A stretch of DNA of 64,000 nt, taken from the NCBI RefSeq assembly GCF_000271665.2, contig NZ_CP010978.1, positions 1,334,501 to 1,398,500 on the forward strand, in the 5' to 3' direction. The DNA comes from Pelosinus fermentans JBW45. GTDB lineage: Bacteria > Bacillota > Negativicutes > DSM-13327. This document shows, one piece after another, positions 27,024 through 34,267 of this stretch. Position numbers and translations under genes: made by a program. Numbering within the stretch: position 1 is the stretch's first letter; the number at the start of each line of letters is the position of its first letter. The notes under the pieces are model-generated. The model saw nothing but the letters and a program-made list of their open reading frames with translations, did not search any database and was not told where the DNA came from.

Positions 27024-28763
27024 ATGAGGAGAGGGAAAGCTGCCTTATTATTAACTAGCTGGAAAATTGCCAGATCCTATTGGTTTTCAGAGGAAAAGTG
27101 GTCTGCTTGGGGATTACTCTTTACCGTTATTACCTTGAATCTGGGAATTGTATATATGTTAGTTTTAATCAATACCTGGCAAGTTAATTTTTATGAGGTT
27201 ATACAAAGTCATAATTATCAAGGATTTATGGAGTCCATTGGCCATTATTGTATATTGGCAGCTTGTTTGGTTGTGGTACGAGGATATCAAATTTATACGC
27301 GAATGATGCTTCACATTGGATGGCGACGATGGATGACAGAACGATACTTATCCGATTGGCTGACTCACAAGACCTACTATTTATTACAGCTTTCTCAAGA
27401 GCATGATATGGATAATCCTGATCAGCGTATTAGCGAAGATATCGAGATGTTTGTTTGGCTTACTCTTAGGCTCTCTTTAGATCTGTTGCAAGATTTAGTA
27501 ACTATTTTGTCGTTTATTGTGATTTTGTGGAATTTATCAGGTATAATTACCCTATCCATTGCTGGATATGAAATCCCTATACAAGGTTATTTGGTCTGGG
27601 TAGCTATGTTATATGCAATGGGGGGGACTTATTGGACAGTTAAGACAGGGCGTCCTTTGGTTAAATTGGATTTTGACCAGCAACGTTATGAAGCTGATTT
27701 TCGTTTTAGCCTAATGAGATTAAGAGAAAATGCAGAAAGTATTGCTTTATATGGCGGCGAAAGACAAGAAAAATGGAGTTTTCATCAAGGTTTCGGCAAA
27801 ATTATCGCTACCTATCAAAAGATTATGAAGGTTCGCAGGTCACTAACTTGGTTAACCTCTTCCTATACGCAAGTTTCATCCATTTTTGCCTCAATTGCAG
27901 CAGCACCGCGTTACTTTACCAGTCAGATTCATTTAGGGCAAATGTTTCAGATTGTAGATGCCTATCGACATGTACAAACAGGATTCTCCTTTGTTGTCGA
28001 TAGCTTTACACTTCTTGCCCAGTGGCGGGCAGTCGTCAATCGTCTTAATAATTTCTTAGTAAGTATGGAAATGGTTCGCGGTCAATTGCCTAGAGCGTAC
28101 AAATTAAATATTTCCCGGGAAAACTCCGCTGTATACTCTGCATGCAATCTTCAGATATTCTTACCAGATGGGTCTCTTCTAATAAAAGACTTATCCTTAT
28201 CCATAAAACCCGCTGACAAATTATTAATTATGGGAGAATCAGGCTGCGGGAAAAGTACATTATTACGTACTTTTGCTGGTATTTGGCCCTATGCTTCTGG
28301 CAAGATCATAGTGCCTGATAAACAAAAAGTAATGTTTCTTCCTCAAAAGTCGTATCTGCCTTGCAGTTCTTTACGGGAGACTCTAGTCTATCCAGATATC
28401 GTCAAGGAAGACAAGGATAGAGTGATGCGAGAGATTCTAGTCATGTGTAAGCTAGCCCATTTAACAGATAAATTACATATCGTAGCTGATTGGGGTCATA
28501 CTCTTTCCTTAGGAGAACAGCAAAGGGTTGCTTTTGCCAGAGTGCTATTGCAAAAACCAAATTGGCTGTTTTTAGATGAAGCTACATCTGCTTTAGATGA
28601 GGGTACAGAGCAAGCTATGTATAAAATGATCGTTAGTACTATGTCAAGTGCAGCCATTATAAGCGTGGGCCATCGCAGCACTCTTATGAATTATCATACG
28701 GCAAAGATGGAGTTAAATAGTATGGGAAGTTGCGTAGTCACAAAAATCCATAAATGTAAATGA
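27024..28763 (+). CDS. SbmA/YddA-type ABC transporter (fused membrane and ATPase domains)
   Basis: 579 residues. The N-terminal 330 residues form an ABC_membrane_2/SbmA-BacA-like domain with about six helices, including the conserved block LTHKTYYLLQLSQEHDMDNPDQRISED (residues about 110-140; WLTHKTYY, NPDQRI). The C-terminal ATPase has Walker A GESGCGKST, signature LSLGEQQRV and Walker B WLFLDEATSALDEGT. COG4178 proteins move peptides, cobalamin or long-chain acyl compounds. AAGGAGGTGATAG is an excellent ribosome site. It stands alone between a repeat and a terminator; substrate unknown. Confidence 0.87.
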   Translation: MRRGKAALLLTSWKIARSYWFSEEKWSAWGLLFTVITLNLGIVYMLVLINTWQVNFYEVIQSHNYQGFMESIGHYCILAACLVVVRGYQIYTRMMLHIGWRRWMTERYLSDWLTHKTYYLLQLSQEHDMDNPDQRISEDIEMFVWLTLRLSLDLLQDLVTILSFIVILWNLSGIITLSIAGYEIPIQGYLVWVAMLYAMGGTYWTVKTGRPLVKLDFDQQRYEADFRFSLMRLRENAESIALYGGERQEKWSFHQGFGKIIATYQKIMKVRRSLTWLTSSYTQVSSIFASIAAAPRYFTSQIHLGQMFQIVDAYRHVQTGFSFVVDSFTLLAQWRAVVNRLNNFLVSMEMVRGQLPRAYKLNISRENSAVYSACNLQIFLPDGSLLIKDLSLSIKPADKLLIMGESGCGKSTLLRTFAGIWPYASGKIIVPDKQKVMFLPQKSYLPCSSLRETLVYPDIVKEDKDRVMREILVMCKLAHLTDKLHIVADWGHTLSLGEQQRVAFARVLLQKPNWLFLDEATSALDEGTEQAMYKMIVSTMSSAAIISVGHRSTLMNYHTAKMELNSMGSCVVTKIHKCK

Positions 28764-28772
28764 TAATAGAAC

Positions 28773-28819
28773 AAAAAATCGCACTCAAAGGAGGCTGCTC
28801 CTCCATTTTGCGCGATTTT
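28773..28819 (+). terminator. Terminator of the SbmA/YddA-type gene
   Basis: AAAAAATCGC pairs with GCGATTTT, enclosing a second stem GGAGG-CTGCT-CCTCC. It insulates the inversion element on its left side. Confidence 0.75.
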
Positions 28820-28837
28820 AAACGTCATTTATTCATA

Positions 28838-28876
28838 CTATTGATGTAACACAATATACTTGTGTTACGTCAATAG
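28838..28876 (-). repeat. Left recombination site of the inversion element
   Basis: A 39-bp dyad: CTATTGATGTAACACAA, five-base spacer TATAC, then TTGTGTTACGTCAATAG. The arms are complementary at 16 of 17 positions. The spacer is the reverse complement of the right site's GTATA, which fixes the opposite orientation. Confidence 0.7.
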
Positions 28877-28920
28877 CAAGATAAGGAGCATCATCTGCCT
28901 CAATGCTAGAAATGTTATTT

Positions 28921-28949
28921 TTGAAAATTAAAGTAACATATTGTATACT
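28921..28949 (+). promoter_or_regulatory. Promoter of the tyrosine recombinase gene
   Basis: TTGAAA and TATACT are separated by 17 bp. The spacer contains AAAGTAACATATT (28931-28943), which matches a recombinase half-site (compare AATGTAACATAA of the right site), so the recombinase may repress itself. Confidence 0.6.
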
Positions 28950-28979
28950 GAAAAACAGATAAGAAACATGATATAGGAC

Positions 28980-29537
28980 GTGATTGAAATCGAATATGTA
29001 GAACCAATACGATGCAAAACACAGATCAATCAAATTAAATTTTATTTAAAGAATAAGAATTTACGAGATTACTTACTTTTTGTCTTAGGTATTAATAGCG
29101 GATTACGCATATCGGATTTATTATTATTAACAGTAGCCGATGTAAAAGACAAAGATCGCATCTTGCTCAGAGAGAAGAAAACAGGAAAAAGTAAGGATTT
29201 TCCTCTGTCTGATACATGTAAAAAGGCCATAGATGAATATCTTAAAACGATACAAATTAGTGATGGTTGTCTATTTAAAAGCAAAAAAGGTAATTGGCCA
29301 ATTACCAGGGTGCAAGCATATCGAATTATTAATAGTGCAGCACGAGAAATCGGTATTAATGATGCGATTGGCACCCATACACTGCGTAAAACTTTTGGCT
29401 ATTGGGCGCACAAAAAAGGAGTAGATATCACAAAAATCCAAAAACTGCTAAATCATTCCGCACCAAATGTAACATTAGCTTATATCGGAATTACAAAAGA
29501 TGAATTAGATGACGTTTATATCAATTTAAACTTATAA
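28980..29537 (+). CDS. Small tyrosine recombinase (FimB/XerD-like catalytic domain)
   Basis: 185 residues, mostly the catalytic domain of phage-integrase-family recombinases. All catalytic residues are visible: Arg43 in SGLRISDLL, Lys in KKTGKSKDF, His133-x-x-Arg136 in THTLRKTFG, His159 in LLNHSAP and the nucleophile Tyr168 in LAYIGI. The core-binding domain of full XerC/D is reduced to about 30 residues, as in FimB/FimE-type inversion enzymes. GTG 28980 is the first usable start; the ribosome site (AGGAC) is weak, which may keep the enzyme scarce. It lies between two inverted sites that are its likely substrates. Confidence 0.85.
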   Translation: MIEIEYVEPIRCKTQINQIKFYLKNKNLRDYLLFVLGINSGLRISDLLLLTVADVKDKDRILLREKKTGKSKDFPLSDTCKKAIDEYLKTIQISDGCLFKSKKGNWPITRVQAYRIINSAAREIGINDAIGTHTLRKTFGYWAHKKGVDITKIQKLLNHSAPNVTLAYIGITKDELDDVYINLNL

Positions 29538-29638
29538 AAAGCTATGATTTATGAATTTTTTAGCTAGATAAATCTTAATTCCTAGAAAAAAAAGGATAAT
29601 TAGAAAAAATGACGTAATATGTTTTATTATGGAATTTT

Positions 29639-29677
29639 CTAGTTGACGTAACACAAGTATATTATGTTACATTGCTA
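29639..29677 (+). repeat. Right recombination site of the inversion element
   Basis: TTGACGTAACACAA, spacer GTATA, then TTATGTTACATTG. The inner nine-base arms pair with one mismatch. It ends 14 bases before the AGGAGG of the HD-GYP gene, so inversion changes what is joined to that gene. A further half-site TGACGTAATATG starts at 29610. Confidence 0.7.
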
Positions 29678-29702
29678 GTGCTGCCTTTTGAGGAGGAATG
29701 AT

Positions 29703-30305
29703 ATGCTTCAAAATTCAATTATAGATGACGAAATCATATTTAAATATCCTTGTAACACTCGATTAGAAATAACAAATTATCTATTAACCTTAATTCATCA
29801 GCATGATGTAGATACTGCTAAGCACTCTTGTAATGTAGCAAATATAGCTGTTCGCTTTGCCAAAAGACTCAATCTTTCCTCTCAAATGATTAAAGATATA
29901 TCCTTTGCTGCATTGCTTCATGATATTGGAAAAATAAAAATTCCACGACAAATTTTAAACAAACCTGAAAAATTAACTAAAAGTGAATTTGAGATTATGC
30001 AAAGACATTCTCAATATGGTTTTGTAATTTTAAACCAAATACATCCATTGCAAGACATAGCAGAAGCTGTTTGCTGTCATCATGAAAAATTTGATGGAAA
30101 TGGTTATCCCAGTGGCAAAGCTGGAGATGAAATACCATTGATTGCACAAATCTTAAGTATTACGGATGTATATGAAGCTCTTACTTCAGACCGGACTTAT
30201 CGTAAAGCAATGACCCAAAAAGAAGCTTTTCAAGTGATTAATAGCGGCAGGGAAACTCATTTTAATTCAGTATTGGTTAATATGTTCTTATTAGGAGGGT
30301 GCTAG
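29703..30305 (+). CDS. HD-GYP domain protein, predicted c-di-GMP phosphodiesterase
   Basis: 200 residues, essentially a single HD-GYP domain. Metal ligands and motif residues are intact: HDVDTAKHSCNVANIA, the HD pair in LLHDIGKIKIP, and HHEKFDGNGYPSG with the GYP signature, then ITDVYEALTSDRTYR. Such domains hydrolyse cyclic di-GMP. There is no receiver or sensor domain. The start is ATG 29703 with AGGAGG seven bases upstream; a longer reading from TTG 29688 would include the ribosome site. No terminator separates it from the recombinase gene, so both may share a transcript in the present orientation. Confidence 0.85.
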   Translation: MLQNSIIDDEIIFKYPCNTRLEITNYLLTLIHQHDVDTAKHSCNVANIAVRFAKRLNLSSQMIKDISFAALLHDIGKIKIPRQILNKPEKLTKSEFEIMQRHSQYGFVILNQIHPLQDIAEAVCCHHEKFDGNGYPSGKAGDEIPLIAQILSITDVYEALTSDRTYRKAMTQKEAFQVINSGRETHFNSVLVNMFLLGGC

Positions 30306-30463
30306 TGGTGGAGTTCCATGAAAAAGTGGAGTTTCTTATCAAGTTGTTGCAAGAAAATAATAACAATAGCTATGAGGAAGAAGCATTCAAGCAATTGGAA
30401 AACCTTTTAGAAGAATATGCACGAAATTATAAACCTAAGCGTTATGTCAAAAGTGCAAAGTGA
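30305..30463 (+). CDS. Small acidic protein coupled to the HD-GYP gene, 52 residues
   Basis: GTG 30305 (or GTG 30308) overlaps the HD-GYP stop codon by one base and has AGGAGGG in ideal position, inside the upstream gene. The product is helical and charged (VEFHEKVEFLIKLLQE; EAFKQLENLLEEYARNYKPKRYVKSAK), without membrane segments. No family recognised. The stop-start overlap and the ribosome site strongly suggest a translated partner of the phosphodiesterase. Confidence 0.6.
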   Translation: MVEFHEKVEFLIKLLQENNNNSYEEEAFKQLENLLEEYARNYKPKRYVKSAK

Positions 30464-30547
30464 CCATATTCTTTATATATAGGATAACCTAAACTCTGCA
30501 ACTTACTAGATTCATAGGATCTTGTAGGCCTTTTCTTTTGTAAACGA

Positions 30548-30573
30548 CATAGTTGTTATATAAGACAACTATG
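30548..30573. promoter_or_regulatory. Inverted repeat upstream of the DUF1653 gene
   Basis: CATAGTTGT-N8-ACAACTATG, perfect nine-base arms, overlaps a likely -10 region (TATGATAAAAT). It could be an operator or the end of the upstream transcript. Confidence 0.4.
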
Positions 30574-30624
30574 ATAAAATGATAAGCAGATACATAGCCT
30601 AATTAGGTCGGCAGGAGGATATAG

Positions 30625-30858
30625 ATGATTACAGCTGGTACATATCAACATTTTAAAGGTAATTTCTATGAGGTGCTTATGATTGCAAAACATAGTGAAA
30701 CACAAGAAGATTATGTGGTGTATCAAGCCTTATACGGAAATAAGGGAATGTGGATACGCCCCTTAGCGATGTTTGAGGAAATGGTGGAGTTTGAGGGACG
30801 GACAGTGAAGCGATTCACATATATTACCTCTTCTTTACAGGTTGGATGGACAGATTAA
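30625..30858 (+). CDS. DUF1653 domain protein
   Basis: 77 residues matching DUF1653: GTYQHFKGNFYEVLMIAKHSE, a YVVYQALYG core and MWIRPLAMFEEMVE. The family is a short beta-barrel-like domain of unknown role, common across bacteria. GGCAGGAGGATATAG precedes the ATG. The last 24 bases overlap the end of an antisense Lrp-like remnant. Confidence 0.85.
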   Translation: MITAGTYQHFKGNFYEVLMIAKHSETQEDYVVYQALYGNKGMWIRPLAMFEEMVEFEGRTVKRFTYITSSLQVGWTD

Positions 30859-31098
30859 TTCGATAGTTAAAATGGCATCCAGCAAATGGTTGAGATCTTG
30901 CTGGTTCGATAAAGCTGCTTTTAGCCAATAGCAGCCTTCGCCGCTAATTCGATAGGCTTCTTTAGTAAGGAATGCGACCCTATTACTAACAATCAATGAT
31001 CGATTGTTATTGGTTGATCTGATGTTAAGTCCAGCAGAGGCTATGCCGCTTATTGTCAATTCAACAAATGAAGGGCGCAACCCTCTTGTTCCCATCAT
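30835..31098 (-). pseudogene. Lrp/AsnC-family regulator remnant (C-terminal domain only)
   Basis: The open frame (87 residues) has the pattern of the Lrp/AsnC ligand-binding RAM domain: EAYRISGEGCYWLKA, then LNHLLDAIL. The DNA-binding HTH that should precede it is absent; upstream on the minus strand there is only a dispersed repeat. The tail IELICPSNL departs from the usual ending (TSxVLS). It therefore looks like a decayed, truncated regulator. Expression of the remaining frame cannot be excluded, since GAGGATTC lies before its ATG. Confidence 0.55.
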
Positions 31099-31151
31099 GA
31101 ATCCTCAGAATTTTTTGCAGCGGATTGATGCTGTACTATTGACTCATTAAA

Positions 31152-31226
31152 AATGTCATTGCGAACGCTAGTGAAGCAATCTCCTTCTTGCGAAAAGGTT
31201 GTTTCGATATTGTTTGTAATGACATT
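31152..31226. repeat. Dispersed GTCATTGCGA palindromic repeat, decayed copy 2
   Basis: AATGTCATTGCGAAC...GAAGCAATCTCC with a right arm ending TGTTTGTAATGACATT. It matches 8497-8570 in its outer ends but several inner pairs are lost. Confidence 0.65.
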
Positions 31227-31370
31227 ACTTTTTTTGTCGTTTTTTATTACTATTGTTTGCAAAATTCTTCTAAAAGGAATAAAATTTCTATGTAGTGTAT
31301 AGTAAGTAATTTTCAGATTCACACTATATTAATTGGGTAGGTGTGATATAATTTATTTCTTGGGGGAATT

Positions 31371-31967
31371 ATGGAAACTCTTTTTCAATATGTAATTCAC
31401 TTAATTGGGATATGGGGGTACCCTGCTGTTTTCATTGGTATGGCTTTAGAAAGTGCGAATGTACCCATTCCCAGTGAACTGATCTTTGGTTTTGCTGGTT
31501 ATCTTGTCTTTTTAGGCAGGATGGATTTCAATACAGCTGTAATAGCAGGTGTGGCAGGTGGACTAGCAGGATCGATTGTATCCTACTTGATTGGCTATTA
31601 CGGAGGACCGCCTTTTATTACAAGGTATGGCAAATATATTTTTGTATCTGAAGCGAAAGTAGCCATGGCGCAAAAATGGTTTGACCGTTATGGACTGCTT
31701 GCGGTATTGGTGGCTCGTCTGCTGCCGGTGATTCGTACCTTTATTTCTTTACCTGCAGGCTTTGCGAGGGTTCATTTTATTAAATTTATAGTGTATACTA
31801 TCTTAGGATCTGTACCATGGACCATTGCGCTTATTTATGCAGGAATGATGCTGGGGGCGAATTGGGAAATGATACGCAGTATTGGTCATGAGGCCAGTTT
31901 ATTTGTAGCTGGTGCTTTGGTTGTGTTAATAATGTATTATATAATCAAAAAACGTAAGAATGCTTGA
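31371..31967 (+). CDS. DedA-family membrane protein
   Basis: 198 residues with five to six hydrophobic segments. The family motifs are present: ALESANVPIPSELIFGFAGYL, YLIGYYGGPPFITRYGKYI, WFDRYG and ARLLPVIRTFISLPAGFARV. DedA proteins are now seen as phospholipid scramblases or undecaprenyl-phosphate translocases. GGGGGAATT precedes the ATG. It lies 74 bases before a flippase gene. Confidence 0.93.
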   Translation: METLFQYVIHLIGIWGYPAVFIGMALESANVPIPSELIFGFAGYLVFLGRMDFNTAVIAGVAGGLAGSIVSYLIGYYGGPPFITRYGKYIFVSEAKVAMAQKWFDRYGLLAVLVARLLPVIRTFISLPAGFARVHFIKFIVYTILGSVPWTIALIYAGMMLGANWEMIRSIGHEASLFVAGALVVLIMYYIIKKRKNA

Positions 31968-32040
31968 GGATAAAATCGGAACCGCATCATTAGGATTGTG
32001 TAAATAGGCAAGCATTACATTACGAAACGAAGGATAAAAG

Positions 32041-33681
32041 ATGACGGAAGAAAATGAAAAAAACAATAAGAATAAAGGAAGTTCCAATTCTTTTCTAAAA
32101 GGCACCTTAATATTAACAATAGGTGGCGTTGTTGTAAAAGTGATTGGCTTTTTAAACTGGATCATCCTGTCACGGGTGCTGGGCGGTGAGGGAATTGGAC
32201 TGTACCAAATGGCTTTTCCCATCTATCTTTTGGCCTTGAGCGTTTCCTCAGCAGGAATTCCTGTAGCGATTTCCATTATTACTGCGGAGAAAAGAGCCTT
32301 AAATGATTTCATTGGTGCAAATCGTGTTTTTCGTATTTCGTTAACTGTATTAGTATTAACGGGGCTGTTCTTTAGTTTATTATTGTACTTTGGTGCTGGT
32401 TTATTAATTGAATATCGCTTCATTCGAGATCCACGGGCGTATTATTCTTTATTGGCATTAGCACCTGCGGTTTTCTTTGTTACGATTTTATCCAGTTATC
32501 GAGGATATCTGCAAGGCTGCCAAATTATGACGCCGACAGCTGTTTCGCAAATTGCAGAGCAATTGGTGAGAGTCATTACCATGCTGATATTTGCCAGCTT
32601 ATTACTGCCAAAGGGCCTCGAATATGCTGCAGGAGGGGCGAGCCTGGGGGCTGCTCCAGGAGCTGTTGCAGGTCTTCTTGTACTTATTTATTATTATATG
32701 AAATTACAGAAAAAAGGTAAAAAGCAAGAAACAGGACAAGTTTCCCAAAGAGCCCAGGAATCGAGTATGAGTATTATAAAGCGACTTGTCAAACTTGCGC
32801 TGCCCGTATCCTTGTCGAGTATTATGCTGCCCATTGTTTCCAATTTTGATTTATTTATTGTTCCAGCCAGACTGGAAGTGGCAGGGTATACAGTGGAGCA
32901 AGCCACGGAATTATTTGGCTATTTAACAGGGATGGCAGTGCCTTTGCTCAATTTATCAACGATTTTAACGGCTGCTTTAGCAACTAGCTTGGTACCTGCC
33001 ATATCAGAATCCTTTTCTTTGGGGAATATCAAACGAGTCTATCAGCAAACAGCTGCTGCCATGCGTGTCTCAAGCTTGGTTACCATTCCTGCTTTTGTTG
33101 CATTATGGATATTGGCTGAACCCATCTCTCAAATGGTCTACAATGCACCCCAGGCCAGTCATTCCATTAGCATCTTATCGATTGGGATTGTTCTTTTAGG
33201 CATACATCAGATAACAACAGGAGTATTACAAGGGATGGGAAAAACGTCTATCCCAGTGATCAACATGGGACTGGCTGCTGTCTTTAAAGTGATTCTGAAT
33301 TGGACGCTTACAGCAATCCCCACTCTTGGTATTAAAGGGGCATCCTGGGCAACGGTAGCGGATATTGGAATAGCAGCAGTATTAAACATTTATTTCGTAC
33401 ACCGGCATGTGGGATATGCTCTTGATTTAAGAAGTTTAGTAAAACCAAGTATAGCAGCAGTTACTATGGGCGGTGTAATTTACTTTAGTTATGATGCCAT
33501 TATGGCAGCAACGGCGCATATTGCCTTTTCTACATTGACAGCAATGGCTTTGGGCGTTGTGGTATATGGCGGAGTATTGTTAGTCATTGGCGGTATCAGT
33601 GAGAACGATATGAAGCAAGTTCCTATGATAGGATCGCGCTTAATTCCTCTATTGCGTAAATTTGGAGTACTTAAGGAGTAA
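32041..33681 (+). CDS. MATE/MVF-type flippase, SpoVB/MurJ-like
   Basis: 546 residues and about fourteen hydrophobic segments. The start FLKGTLILTIGGVVVKVIGFLNW and RVLGGEGIGLYQMAFPIY, followed by AGIPVAISIITAEKRA, are characteristic of the SpoVB/YtgP/MurJ branch of the polysaccharide flippase superfamily, which moves lipid-linked peptidoglycan or spore-cortex precursors. Length is typical for SpoVB. GAAGGATAAAAG precedes the ATG. Whether it is the spore-specific or vegetative paralogue cannot be told. Confidence 0.88.
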   Translation: MTEENEKNNKNKGSSNSFLKGTLILTIGGVVVKVIGFLNWIILSRVLGGEGIGLYQMAFPIYLLALSVSSAGIPVAISIITAEKRALNDFIGANRVFRISLTVLVLTGLFFSLLLYFGAGLLIEYRFIRDPRAYYSLLALAPAVFFVTILSSYRGYLQGCQIMTPTAVSQIAEQLVRVITMLIFASLLLPKGLEYAAGGASLGAAPGAVAGLLVLIYYYMKLQKKGKKQETGQVSQRAQESSMSIIKRLVKLALPVSLSSIMLPIVSNFDLFIVPARLEVAGYTVEQATELFGYLTGMAVPLLNLSTILTAALATSLVPAISESFSLGNIKRVYQQTAAAMRVSSLVTIPAFVALWILAEPISQMVYNAPQASHSISILSIGIVLLGIHQITTGVLQGMGKTSIPVINMGLAAVFKVILNWTLTAIPTLGIKGASWATVADIGIAAVLNIYFVHRHVGYALDLRSLVKPSIAAVTMGGVIYFSYDAIMAATAHIAFSTLTAMALGVVVYGGVLLVIGGISENDMKQVPMIGSRLIPLLRKFGVLKE

Positions 33682-33692
33682 TGTATGATTAA

Positions 33693-33854
33693 AAGGATTT
33701 AGCAGCAGCTAAGATTGGTATGAAAACCTACCTCGTCACGGACTGCCTTATTAATGCAAAAGGAAGCAATTTTAGAGCCGACTATACAGGAACATTAAAA
33801 GAATTAGCAGAAAATCTTGGTGAAATTATCAAAAAAACTAAGCAAATTTTATAG
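33693..33854 (+). pseudogene. HAD-family hydrolase remnant (C-terminal fragment)
   Basis: The frame starts after a stop codon and reads DLAAAKIGMKTYLVTDCLIN, then ADYTGTLKELAENL, to a TAG. The first block is the end of HAD motif IV plus the following strand (normally NDxxxDLxAAKxxGMKTxLV). The rest of the enzyme is absent from the 9 bases separating it from the flippase gene. The only in-frame ATG (33720) has no ribosome site. It is best read as a decayed gene end. Confidence 0.5.
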
Positions 33855-33877
33855 CGAATGAACCACCCGATAACATA

Positions 33878-33922
33878 TAAAGATTAGGCAGTAGGAGTTA
33901 ACTTTATTTGCCTAATCTTTTT
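33878..33922 (+). terminator. Terminator after the flippase gene and HAD remnant
   Basis: AAAGATTAGGCA pairs with TGCCTAATCTTT across an 18-base loop, then TT. Confidence 0.85.
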
Positions 33923-33962
33923 GATTTCACCCGTGGAAAACAGGGTGCCATTATCCTGAAAG

Positions 33963-33992
33963 TTTACATAATTATAGAAAGCGTCATACAAT
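33963..33992 (+). promoter_or_regulatory. Candidate nrdD promoter
   Basis: TTTACA and TACAAT are 18 bp apart and the -10 overlaps the first NrdR box. A second candidate (TTGGTT, 16 bp, TATAAT at 34076-34103) lies downstream of both boxes. The remaining 33855-34267 sequence is AT-rich leader. Confidence 0.45.
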
Positions 33993-34032
33993 ATATAGTT
34001 TGTGATAAAAGCATTTATACTATATATTGTGT
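33986..34032. promoter_or_regulatory. Pair of NrdR boxes upstream of nrdD
   Basis: Box 1 is ATACAATATATAGTTT (33986-34001) and box 2 ATACTATATATTGTGT (34017-34032). Both fit the known NrdR consensus acaCwATATATwGtgt in the core. They are 31 bp apart, three helical turns, the spacing normally seen for NrdR. NrdR represses ribonucleotide reductase genes when dATP is high. Confidence 0.8.
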
Positions 34033-34267
34033 ATTAAACCTTTTCTAGATATTATAAATAAAAAAAAGTCAAGTCTTGGTTAAAATTAAAATAGTGATAT
34101 AATTACTTATGAAGAACAAATTACTCCATTCCAATATGGATATTTTTTTTGCTGATTTTATATGAAGAATGGTGTATTTTTGCAAAATTACGTTGCTTTT
34201 TCCCAAAAATGCAAAGTGTGAAGAACGGACAAAATTCATTAAAAAAATAAGATGCAGGGTGGTAATT

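Larger units (their letters stand above)
28838..29677. mobile_element. Candidate invertible DNA segment with its own tyrosine recombinase
   Basis: Two copies of a dif-like site (28838-28876 and 29639-29677) stand in opposite orientation around a single small tyrosine recombinase gene with its own promoter. Thirty aligned positions differ by one base when one site is reverse-complemented. Site-specific recombination between inverted sites inverts the intervening DNA rather than excising it. This interpretation is inference from arrangement. Confidence 0.6.

Noticed and set aside
28838-29677. The recombinase segment as an integrated phage or integron with attL/attR
   Set aside because: The two sites are in inverted, not direct, orientation, there are no cargo genes, and the segment is only 840 bp.
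34169-34267. A longer NrdD beginning at 34169
   Set aside because: The extra residues lack a ribosome site and the ATP cone starts normally after ATG 34268.
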